Shown one piece after another: positions 48,536 to 60,019 of a DNA stretch of 64,000 bases. Both the position numbers and the translations under genes were made by a program. Source of the stretch: Mesodorylaimus sp. YZB2_4 (Eukaryota > Nematoda > Enoplea > Dorylaimida > Dorylaimidae); assembly GCA_030248295.1 (NCBI GenBank), contig JASANH010001438.1, positions 434,001-498,000 of the forward strand, in the 5' to 3' direction. The notes under the pieces are model-generated. The model was not told the origin of the DNA, did not search any database, and saw only the letters and a list, made by a program, of their open reading frames with translations. Positions within the stretch are counted from its first letter, which is position 1; each line of letters begins with the position of its first letter.

Positions 48536-48632
48536 TTGCATGATGTTTTGTATCTTTTCCATTGCCTATGTCTTACCATAGCATGTAGAAAGTATATGCG
48601 CGTGCACAAGTGGCACAGTCACGGCCGGGGGG
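48536..48632 (-). repeat. Terminal-repeat unit D (inverted)
   Basis: The reverse complement matches the unit A/C end (GCCACTTGTGCACGCGCATA, then CATGCTATGGTAAGACATAG). The adjoining inner sequence at 48430-48540 is the reverse complement of the inner sequence of unit A (about 46480-46560, with ATTGCCGCGTAATTTGCTA). It therefore behaves as the partner arm of A. Confidence 0.6.
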
Positions 48633-49748
48633 GTGGCTCTGCATACACCAATAATAATATTCGTAATTCGAAAAACCAAAGTTCGTGTCACACGCTGCAC
48701 ACTAGTATCTTCTGCTGCACATTGCTAATTACGCACGCTTCCTACAAAAATTTTTGGGCATATAGTTGCCTGCCAGCTGCGTCCCGTTCTCGTCCCTTGC
48801 TTCGTCATTGCGTGACTCACTAATGATTGAGGTACCCGTCTAATTACGCTACTATCCCTACGGGCATGTGCTAGTTGCAGTATGACTCACCTCGCGACCG
48901 CCCGGCCTGTTGCTTGGCTGCAGGATATAGTTCCCGGAACCGACCCTAATACGGCTTGAACGGGTGCATCAGTGTGTATGCGGCTGCTCAAATGCCGTTC
49001 TAGTAAATCATGGCCTAACTTTATTACGCGCATCGACTAGGCCCAATAAAGGCAGAGTGTTTAGTCAGGTTCAGTGCCGCGTAGGTGTCCCGCGTCGAGA
49101 GGCGAGCTACGCACGCTCATGGCGACTTCGGACTCAAAAGCTTTATTTTTTGGAATGAGGGAAGTTAGGTGATGAACCTGACATGCGCCTGTTTGGTCCT
49201 TTGAGCATAAACAACAACTTAGTTATTCCTCGTCATAAAACGATTATTTATGAGCTTTCGCCCTCGCATTTTTTGAATTTCACAAAACGTGAACTGGCTC
49301 GTGAAAATGGAAAATGAGTGCTTTAAAATGAACATTGGAAAGTTTGTTTGAGACAACAGCTGTTTAAACTTTATCTCTGGCTTCTTCGAAGATGAGTTTG
49401 CGCTGGCCAGTCGTTGAATGGGTGCAGTGTATGCTAGTTATGAAGGTTAGCATTGTTCTAACCCCCACGTATGCCCGTAGGCGTTTACTCTTGCGTCGTG
49501 CAGTATCCGTTTTCATCTAAGCTGTCCCGCCGTGAACCAAAAGTTTTTGGCGCAAAATTTGTCCCGTTTGCGAAACGGATGCTTGAAAAGTTTTTGTTCA
49601 CAGATTAGCCATATGTTGGTGGGCGTACGTGGGTGATGTATTATGAGACTGCGATCATGACAGTGACTCCAATGTTGGAAAAAAAATGCCGGTTTGTACA
49701 AGTTAAAAGTCTGCAATAAACTTGCAACTATCATTCGCTTCTGTGAAT

Positions 49749-52700
49749 ATGGCCCGGGCTCCTCGCTCAGTATTCTTCCTCGTTCTCATTATGTGTGCGG
49801 TGCAAGTTCGCATGCAGAGGAGGAAGTAAGTGGACTTTGATCACCGAACATATTTCGAACCTTCCACAGAGTTTCTGATTTAGTGCCTCGCCCTCAGTGG
49901 TCATCATCTTGCCGCCTGGTTTGCGAAGCAACAAGCCTAACTTTCTTTCAATCGCAGTGACTGAATCGTCTGAGGCCTATATCAAAGTTAACGATGCCTC
50001 AATTATGCTAGCTTATAAAAGATTTGAGATTCAGGCAGGTAAGAGATTGCAAGTGCGCGTAAAATGTCCCGCATTGTCTTGTTCTCATTTTTACAAACTG
50101 ATGACACCAATGTGATGTGGCCAAAAAACTTTGATCTGCCAACAGCTATGTTGGGACAAGAATTTTTCCCACTCACCCAACTTGGTAGATAAAATCATTT
50201 GTGTCCGTAGGCGAACCCGCCAACATCACCATTGGTCCGTTCGCGGCTAATCCCCCGTCGTACGTGGTTCGAGTGGACTTAAAACGATCTAGTCGAAGTG
50301 ATATCTTCTATACGCAAACTGTTCACTTGCCTCGAATATCGGACATTATCGAAACGCATTTGGAAACTGAAAAATCCTTTTATCGACCGATGGAGACGGG
50401 TGAGTCGTGTTAAGTGGTCACTCAGTGGGTTCTGCAGTAGTACGACTGGGTCCGTGGTGCCAGCCGAGACTCTACACTGTGAGTGACCATTATGATGCCT
50501 AGCACCCAAGTTGCAGCGCTGAAAAGGGTGATCATATGTGGAGGAAGGTATGCATAAGAAAAAGGCTCAACGGCCGCGGTGGTGCAGCTGTTCGGCATTC
50601 GTCTCCGTATTGCTTGAGAGCGAGTGGCTGGAAAAGTCCCGGGTTCGATCCCTGGTGATGGAGGTCGGCTTGGGAACCGTAAACCCTCGCTTATCTTGCA
50701 CGCCAGGCCGTGGGTGACTCATGCAGTACCGCCGAGGTGCTCCGAGTGGAGAGACGGATGCCAAAGGAGTAGACAGTCTCGGCTGTCGAACACCGACAGG
50801 GTCAAAAGCCCACCCGCCATCGTCCAAGGAGGTCGGTTTCCAGTCCATGGTGCCCTGACGTGGAGGTGCTCCTAGTGGAGACGCGTAGAGGGACGCTGCC
50901 GTGAGAGCTGGTCACCTCACGGCCTTGCTTATCATATCATGACTGCGGGTCGGCTATAGGCAAAAAACGGGTTGGAAGTCTTGTGGGGAACTGGGATGGC
51001 GCGGGGCCCAACCCACAAAATTTTATCAGCAGGATAAGGAAAAGGCTCTGGTTCAAATGTATACAAAATTTTGCTGTTCATTTAGTTATGGTGCAAAGAA
51101 CCACACTGTATGTAGACCAGTGTTAAAATGTCCTTTGGCGAGTGGCATACAATTAGTGTGGTAGGCATCAGTGTGGGTCTGGAAATCCCATTGACACCAG
51201 GGATGGCTTTCACCATCAGCAAAGACATGCCCCGATAAAACAGCTGCCGCAATTCTTGTTTTACCGCCCATTGTTCAGTGCCTTGCCCTTCTCGTTACGG
51301 AAGAAGCCGTTCCTTTTCAGTCCGCTTCCGTATCTTGCCATTATCGTCGGACTATCGCGCAAGTTCGTCACCAGTCACCGTCCTTGTGGAGGTAAGCTTG
51401 GACGTCGAACCCGTGATCGCCAAATCTGGAGTCGTTCATTTATAGAACTCAGATAGACTGATTGTGTGGCGTGAAACGTTCACTGGGTCAAGTACCAAGC
51501 CATATATCAAGTCGTCATTTCAATTACCTCAGCATCTTGCTGAGGGAAAGTGGAAAATTATGGTTAGGGATGCTTCCACAGATGCGTTATTGACAGAGAA
51601 ATTATTTGAAGTGGCTCGTTATGGTATGACAGTAACATTTCTTTTTGACGAAGTGTCAAATTTTTTCCTTTCAGAACTTCCTAAATTCGAAGTCTTGGCG
51701 ATAACAAACATATCTTACTACGCGACTGGAAGAGAAAATGTCCAGTTGCTTGTACTTTCGAGGTGGGGTAGACCAATTTGCGCCAGAGTTCACAATACAT
51801 GGTGTTATCTATTTGCAGATTAGCCACTGGCCGGCCAGTATCCGGCCCATTGATTGTTTCCTGTACTTCTAATCCCAGCAGTTACTACAGAAGTGTACAA
51901 GTGAGATTAATTTACGATAGCCGTACCCTCAGTTGAAGGTCCTTTCGCTTTTAGATCCAAGATGGCAATGCCACAGTCTCGCTTAACTTGCAACGGTGCT
52001 GGCCACCTTCAGGAATTACGCCTCCTGAGATTAACGTCCGCGTAGAAGTCAGGGACTATGGTAGCGGAGAAAAGCATTTTACTACGGTCAAGTTGGTGTG
52101 GAAAGAGAAACCATACGTTGTCAAAGTGCTCCCACTGAAGCCTGGATTGACAACACGAGTTGACTCCAATCCCCTGAATGCACCGCTTCTGGTACGGCTC
52201 TTAAGACAGATGATGGTCTCTTTATGCGCTCAACTTTATTAAAAAAATATTGCAGGTTAGTGTCTTCCGTCCGAATGGGCTGCCAGCAGAAAATGTCCCA
52301 GTGCAGGCCAGCGTTACTTGCATTCAGAAGGGTAATCATATCGACGACTTGTACGTCAATCGAAGTTTGGGGAGCACCTACGAGAATGGCGAGTACTTGA
52401 TCAACTTGCCATTGAAACAGAAATGCCTCGTTCTAGTGATTGAGGTAAGCTATATTGTTCCAAAGGCATTAGGCCTGGTTAAGTGCAACATGTTGGCTTG
52501 CAATCGAACTCCTACCTCGTCATAGAAGTTACCAATATTTGTCCCGTGTATTAGGGTATGGATGTTGCTCAAGGGCGGATGGGCGGATGTAAGGCCACGG
52601 GCCATGGGCACGGTGCCCGGCTCGTGACCTGGTGAGTTTATCCTAAGTGTATTTGAGGAGACAGTGTATTTGATTGGCTTAGCTGGTCACCTTTGTACAC

Positions 52701-55700
52701 GGAGCAGTATGTGGTTGCCTTGACTCGCTGCATACAGCCTATCAGCTACCTGCGTTGGACGCTCGATACGCTTCTCCAGGAGAGACAGAACCCGTCGGGT
52801 TGATGTCTCTGGCTTGCTTCTACGATTAGGAAGCCTGCCTGGAGGCGTTTTGAGGTCTTAGGTCCCTGTGTTATCTTCTCCAATGTACTGCTGGGCTATC
52901 CAGCCTATCACACGAGTTACAAGGCCGCTGCGCACTCAACAGCGAGTTCTCGACTCGTGGTTGGGTAAATCTGCTCGTTTGAAGTGTGCCCCTTCACCCT
53001 TGAGTACGACTGCGCTGGTGAACCTATGAACATGTAAATGCAACGCGAAATTTCTGTAAGCTCTTCCGAAACAGCCTTCTGTCCTTCTTAGGTTTCAACC
53101 AACGATCCTCAACTGACCATCGAGCGACAACCTTCGGCTCGCCTGCTCTTGCCGTTGTTCTCTTCCGACTCTCTCTCCTTGTTGGGCTTTGATAAACTAC
53201 AGTATCAGGTATCCCATATATATGCCCCGCAAAAATATAAAAAACCGTAGGAACTTTCTCCTGCTTCAGATCGGAGAGACCATCTCAATACGAATCCTTC
53301 GATCACAGGCACCTTTTGAAACTGGTGTCAATTTTCGTCTTCTCGTACGCAATGCTGATAAGTACGCATAAACAATACAAAAAATCTCTGTTTAGGTCAT
53401 CTCGCAATCAAATATCGTTGCCCACTTGCCAGTCACCACCGACACTATCAGGCTCCAAGTGATTAGTGAAATGATACCAGAAGTTGCCTTTGTCCTGTAC
53501 CACACCATCAGTAACTCTTCAGCCGCAATAATCGATGACATCACTCGCATTCTCGTCTCGTATGGATGCAGAAAAGACAGGGTTAGAGTAGCGCTCGCTC
53601 GACCTACCTTTGCACTCATCTGACCCGTGTTTCCTTCAGACCACCCTAAGAATCGAAGATCCGTACCAGCCCTTCAATAGTCAATCCATGCATCAGCCAG
53701 GATCCAGAGCCATGCTTGTCTTACAATCGAGCCAAGGAACGTTTGTTGCCACAAAAGCTGCTGACAAGAAACTAGACCAGCTCGCCAGACAGTTCCAGCT
53801 TTTTGACCAGGCAAGCTTCATTTTTACTTTTTTTGGGCTTATCTGCAACGAGTGGTTTCAGAATCAAAAGGGCATACCTCGAAAAATTGACGTCTTCGAG
53901 AACCTGTTCGACAAGGTAAGCCGATAGGAGATTCTTAGAGTCACGTACTGTAGCTCACATTCGGCCTCCTTTAGACGATGGATGGCTTTGACATCGATTT
54001 GAAAAAGGCCAATGCAGGTAAAAAAAACCGACACTGAATTTTATGTGCCCTCTTCTCATGTCTGTACTTTCAGTGGACACTTGCTGCTCTTCTGGCCGCA
54101 TTTGGTTGCAGCTTCGTGAATACGAATACTGCGCTAACCTTCAGACGGAAATCTCCTACTTGAAAGAATGCCACCAACAATTTGTCAATTGCTGCACTCG
54201 CACGGAAATGCCAAGTAAGCATGACAGTGCAGTCTGATGCATCATGTTGTCGGGTATAGTGGCGGCCTTCGAACAATGTAGTGGCTTTCTCCAGGACCAG
54301 GTCCAGCATGCCAGCGGGGCCAAACCTGTCGCCAGATTGTGATCGCTGGTGCTGCTTCGATCAACTCGAGGATGCACCTGCCAAAGACAACATTTTACGC
54401 TTCACCAGTGGCTACTCATGATCACAAGGAACCTGATCAAGACATTGTAAGGCGCTACTTTCCAGAAGTGTGGCTATTTGACGAGTATTATTTCGGGTAA
54501 GAACCTGATTGATCTCTGTTTGTATTCGGTCTAGGCTTGTATTCTCTTAATTCGAAGGCTGTCATTTTAGTGAAAGCTCAGTCTTGGCCAGTCCTATTAA
54601 CCTACCCCACAGCATCACAAACTGGACTATCACTGGTCGATTCTGGACTCCTAGCGCACCCGTATGTCAAGTTCAAACAGAGATTGGAATCGATATGTCG
54701 ACGTACATGGATATCGATTTACCCTCTACTGTCTATGTGGGTGATCAGATGCTAACCAAAGTGGTCATACATAATTTTGAAACTTCAAACAAGAACGTAT
54801 GGGACTGTGAAATTTTGTTCAATAAAATGCTGTTCCAAGTCTATTTTTAGGTCATATTCAATGCTACCAAACCTAAGGGGCTGTGCACGTCCAGTTCGGC
54901 CGTTGATTGGCATCTGGCATTAAATGCTAATTCGACCACAGTCGTCACAGTGCCTTTCGAATTCATGCGCCCTGATCGGCATGAAATAGTGTTTACATTG
55001 ACTGAAGTCCTGGGCCATTCTCGTTATCGACAGTTGGATCAAGTAGTCAAGGAAGTCTATGCCATGGTGACCGCCTCAGTGTGTGCGACCTATCCATGAC
55101 CATGAACACTTGCCCTTCTCTCTAGGCTCGCGAAAACATCGACTCATCATTAGAATATAACTTCTCCTGGGACCTCGGTGCAGGTGATAACGTAAACAAA
55201 TGGATCAATGACACTGTGCTATGTAAGCACAGCCATAGTGTATCGATTGTAGCCTAATCTCAGCCCCTGCCCTATCTTAGCCCTAATCTCGATTGCTCTC
55301 TTTAGCCTACAACTTCGTCAGGCTCAAAGATCCTGACACAGCAGAAATCAACGCCTCAATTTACCTGACTGACGAAGTCCTCTCCAATATCAAAGTGAAC
55401 AAGCTGATTGCTCAGTTTACGCGTATGTGCTCCATATCTCTCATATAAACCTGGGCCACGACGCCTTCCATTTCAGCATTGCCTGCAGCAGCCAAACGCG
55501 CTCGTTGGTCCAAACTGCGGCTAGGCAATGACACCTGGCGTGACTTTGTCATGGCCACGAGTCTGAATGATGTTCTGATCCGAGCTCCGAGTGTACTGCA
55601 GACGGTGGAGGACATTAAGGAGAGTGACCAGACGATTCCCAATAAGCTTTTGGTGCAGTCGACTCAGCTGTTGCATCTCTGTGAGGACAAGATTTGTTAC

Positions 55701-58700
55701 TTCTGGTTCAAACTTTAAGCGCCACGTTTTTCAGGTCAAATGGAGACCTTGAGTTTCCGACTCCAAACAGGTGCCTACTCTTCGTTTCGAGTGAAGGAGC
55801 CAGAAGTGGAAAATTCGGTACCAGTTTCTGTGTGGTACGTCGGCTTGCCTTGTTCTGTGGCTTTGGACACCTTCATATGCTTGTTATCAGGTCTGTGATC
55901 GTGATTCCTTTGCAGGCTGACAGTCCTTGCCACTGCCTTGCACTGCCGCGCACACATGGACGAAAGTGTGGTGTGCCCCTCCCTGCTGTAAGGATCAAAC
56001 TAATCTTTGAAGACGTGGTCAAAAGAATGCGGTTTCAGGTGGATAACAGACGTTCAGAATCCAGATGGAAGTTTCACGTCGTTCGATTCACCTGAGATCA
56101 CTACTTTGGTATGCCGATATAAGCTTTCATCTGCTAGCTAATGTGACTCAGCCCAGTTTTCAGACTAATCAAACCGAAAATGCCGTCATTCTGACATCAT
56201 TCACTCTTTTAACATTGCGAGTCTGCGCGAATTATGGAAATAAGTGTTGGGTAAGGTTTACGCCTTTTTTTACACTCTCCGATCTCTCGGCGATCATGAT
56301 GGCCGACTGGCGATGATGCGAGGGGATCGATCATCGGTGATCTCCGAGGGATCGGCGATGATAATGTTCGGAGTTGATGGCGCGACCATAGAATCTGTGC
56401 CCTCAATTCTCGCCGCGCTACTAGCCTTCACCTGCATCAGATACGTAATTTATAGAGGGATGATGAATCCCCTCGGCGGGCGACTATCCGCAAAGCACTG
56501 GGATTCCTGGCCAATGTGGACACAAAGAAAACTGATCCAATGGTTTTGGGCAGCGTAGCCCTGAGCTTCTCCGCCTGGAAGTACCCATTCGCTCGCCCAG
56601 AAAATGATGCGTTGCTGAAATTGCTAGAGGAAGGATGTAAGCATAGCTTCTGCTGATCGCATGCTAGGTCTACAGTGACTTGAGTGCTGTCTTTTTCAGC
56701 GGATTATCCATATTGGACTTACCGAAGACAGATGAACGGGTGGTGGGACAAAGTCAAGCACGGTGCCAAAGGCTGGTTCTCGGCAGAATATCGCAATAAA
56801 ATGCTATCGTGTCAAATTTCACTAAACGCCATGGGACTTATGACTCAATTGCTTCTGGGCAATCCAAGACGACTGAATCTGGAACAGGTGGGTTTGTGGT
56901 TAATTGAACACCGAAGAAGGGATGGCACCTTCGTCCGTCTGTTGGTAAGTGATCACAGCCAGAATCTTGAAGTCTCCAAAATTTGTTCTGTTCCTGTTTT
57001 AGGATACAATCTTAGCCTCTCGAGCTGTATATGAACTACAGCGATCATTGGTAGAGCACGAGTCGAACATCGTGACTCGTATTTCAGTTCACTGTGAGAA
57101 CTCGGGTGAATGCCCGTCTCTCGATATCACACCGCAGAATGCGGAATTGACCCAGACATTAAATGTATGATGTAACTTATTTCCATGACTGCATTCCAAA
57201 TCGATCATTATGCATTACAAAATACATTTTAGCTAAACATCGACTCCCATGGCGTCACGTTCCTGGTCACAGGAAGAGGTGCTGTATATGTGAAGTTTCA
57301 ACTGATTGGTACTCCGCCATTGCGGAATTCGAATTATTATCCAGTTCAGCTGATTGCGAATACAAGTGCAGAGAGTGCGAGCATTTTCGGCCATGACCTA
57401 TGCTTCTTGTAAGCTGCTCGGTTGTCAGCTTTTCATGAAGTCTCAGGCTAACGATGTTCTTATTTCAGGTCAGCGGAACACTCAATCACATTCTTCGTTG
57501 TCGAGCACAGTTTCGGAAGTGGGTTGTCGTTTGTACCTGGGTCTTTCAATTTAGTAAGTCCCTCAATCTCGTTTCATCTGTTGGTTAAAAAGGTCCATTT
57601 CAGACAAAAGGAAATGCCACCGTGCACCCACCAGAGCCTAGTTCCCATTCAGTCCATATTCTATTCTCCGACCTGAGGAAGAAAGTCGAATACTGTTACT
57701 CTTTTCAAACAGTGAAGTCACAAGCCAATACTGTATTCAGTCTCCGGCGTCCCATCGTAGCTCGACATCCCGCATTGGGCATCGTCGGCATGACTTTGTC
57801 TCTTGGCCAGAATCAGGGCACCCAAGTGCCCCTACTTGAGAAGTACTGTCCAGCAAATTCGAGTGACTGCATTTGCGCCGAAGGTACAGTAGATAGAAAG
57901 AACTGGTCTAATGTGAAAATGGTACTGTAGCAGTTTGTTGTTCCAGCTGCCTGCCCACCGCCACAGGCCGAATGCAATACGGACATGTGCACTCAATCGC
58001 ATATCAAGAATCTGATGAGAGCCTTATGCAACCCTGATAATGCAGGTACAATACATAGCATGCCTGAGCTGTGCCATTTTTTATTGATGGTCTTTTACAG
58101 GTTGCGTGGTCAAGGTGCTTGCGCAAGAAGAGGAGAACACTGGGCGCACTGTGTACAGAAAATACATCACCAGCAAGCACTTCGCCCTGTCTCCAAGTAG
58201 GCCGCAACCACTTTCCCTTTGTCCTTTTGTCCATTCTTCCCTTCGTTACTAGACGCAACTGACGACGAGTGTCAAGATTTGAATGTCCTTGTTCGGTCGA
58301 CGTGTTCATGTCCACATTTTCTACGAAATTACTACTACATGCTGGTTGTCAGGCGAGATGCATTACAGGAAAAAAGTGGGAACGGGTTCAGGTACTGTAT
58401 TTTGTGATTAGTCGTGCCAAAACTATGTTGCACATAACCCATATGTAATCCTTGGATTAGCAGGTTGGCCGCTAATAAAATAGGGTCAAGCCTCGAAATA
58501 CTAGGCGTTGCCAGGGTGTACATACAGTAGGCGTTTATTGCATAGTTCCAAAGACCTTTTGCAGCTTAAAGTAACCCTGGCAGCTGCTGTAGGGGTAGTG
58601 TCACAAACCTCTGGCTCCGCTGAAACACATATCCTGCAATTAATTACTCGATATGTAGGGGACACCCGATAGGAAGTATCCGATTCATACAGGCGTATGA

Positions 58701-59136
58701 GTTCGCCATTTATGGTACAATAGATGAGACCCAGGGGGCAAGTTCAAACACACTTTGGTTTCGGGAAAATCTCTGAACGCTCGGGGCAAACTGCTCACCT
58801 CAGTGAGTGATAGAGAGGAAATTACTTGCATGAAATCAGACAAAGCTAGAATAGCTATATTAAAACTCTATTGCTCATGGATCATTGACCCAGGTTGATG
58901 TAGCTCGTTTTTTTTCCGCTCACTTATGGTATCTGTCATTCGTAATGTTGCTCACATTAGCCTGTGGAGTGATCATACCAAAATAAGGCAAGATTTGCTT
59001 TTTCAGGCCGACAGTATTGGCTGGTGAACACGGGTTTTTCGAGCCATTTTTCGCTTGCTCCGATAACCGACAAAGCGATATTCACAAACTGGTTCAAGAG
59101 AATCATCGACACAAGATTTGTGCCAATCTAACTTGA
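49749..59136 (+). CDS. Complement C3-like protein, thioester motif absent
   Basis: A secreted macroglobulin-fold protein of about 1,690 residues. Some 37 exons run in phase from 49749-49825 to 59007-59136; the junctions between 54215 and about 54400 are unresolved. Domains: signal peptide (SVFLVLIMCAVQV); MG1-MG6 with ELPKFEV (51675-51801); an anaphylatoxin module (54074-54214) with CCSSGR, three further spaced Cys and a closing FVNCC; the alpha' region IVRRYFPEVWLFD; MG7 (54571-55066); CUB halves; and a TED-like helical domain (55477-57164: GAYSSF, VWLTVLATALHC, QNPDGSF). MG8 follows, then a C-terminal NTR/C345C module (57883-59136: CICAE, STCSCPHFLRNYYYMLVV). Anaphylatoxin plus C345C define the C3/C4/C5 class. 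GCGEQ should lie about 50 residues before the TED segment ending LSFR; that stretch (about 55540-55600) has no Cys or GEQ. No multibasic Arg site is clear before the anaphylatoxin module. Confidence 0.9.
50569..51022 (+). repeat. SINE family A, full-length reference copy
   Basis: It starts GGCCGCGGTGGTGCAGCTG (box-A-like), has box B in GGGTTCGATCCCTGG at about 50640-50654 and carries a 350-base unrelated body ending GCGCGGGGCCCAACCCACAA. It lies in the third intron of the C3-like gene. Other copies are at 16236-16672 (minus), 15985-16235 (minus, degraded) and 6665-6885 (3' half). Confidence 0.8.
52735..53000 (+). repeat. Dispersed repeat family C, copy 2
   Basis: It shares ordered phrases with 6240-6660 (AACCCGTCGGGTTGATGTCT, GCCTGCCTGGAG, TATCTTCTCCAATGT). 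It occupies the 650-base intron between exons ending 52444 and starting 53092 of the C3-like gene. Confidence 0.55.
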
Positions 59137-60019
59137 ACATGTATGAAATGGGTCTCGCTCCTAAGTGCGCACTCATGTACTTGCCGTCGTTTGAGGACAA
59201 TTTCTGATTCGCTTTGACGAATCTTGTACTGTACTGTATTTTGTGCTTTTCGTCTCGCCCCGTTAATGCTCTACGTACTGTATGACCTGCGTCACCTGTC
59301 GCTAAAATACAGTTATAACTGGAGTGTTTTTCCATGACCCTTGCCCAATAATTGAAAGGCGGTCGTGTCTGGTCACTGTTGGCATGACTTTGGCGAGTGA
59401 CAATCGGCAAAGCAGTGGACTCGGGTTCTTCGAGGAACAGTGTAAAAAATCGAAACGGGGGATGATGGTTTCTGAAAGAGACGGACATGGGCTTATTTTG
59501 CGCGAGTCGTGTTCGAGACGTCCTCTTCTATCCTCCTTCCTGCACGAAGGGGATCAGCGGACACGACTGTGTGTGTCCAGCGGCGCCAGTCCCACGCTTT
59601 TTCGGCGCCCCCTGGACTCTTGACTGCATGCACGTACAGTGTGGTCAGTTTACTTTGGCTTCGTCAAGCGGACGCGTTAACGGCCTGTAAGTTACGGCTG
59701 CGAGCCCTCATGCAAGTCCCCGAACAAAGTTTACCCTTCGATTTTGGCTTAGGCGCAGAGAGGTGGCGAGGATGTCGGTTAATGTTGCTCGTGTGGGGTT
59801 GAGTGTCAGGTCGACCGATAGCCGGCCCTCGTAACCAATAGACCGCCACGGCTAGACCATAGAGCCCTTTAATGTGTACCAGCTAACGGTTCGTCGAAAC
59901 AAACTTCCGTCCACGCTTGTTTTCATATTGAGCTCGATTGGCCACCACTTTTCTACTTCCTCCGACATTCCATCCGTCCAGGCGAGGACTAGGAATCTCG
60001 GGCGTGGATAACATTTGAA
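59137..60019. other. Spacer between C3-like and chitin-binding/LDL-A genes
   Basis: No exon is seen. The sequence has several GTACTGTA phrases but no clear element. The next start codon on the same strand is at 60020. Confidence 0.5.

Larger units (their letters stand above)
45099..49748. other. Repeat-rich intergenic region
   Basis: No gene I can support. The region holds the tail duplicate at 45249-45298, four related ~100-130-base terminal-repeat units between 46183 and 48632, a palindromic insertion at 46343-46468 and a poly-G run of 14 at 46169-46182. A minus frame at 48116-48343 has some protein-like character but no support. Confidence 0.5.

Noticed and set aside
53345-53361. Use of the later donor AA|GTACGC for the exon starting 53270.
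   Set aside because: It would force the next exon into a frame with an early stop; the donor after 53344 keeps the macroglobulin reading.
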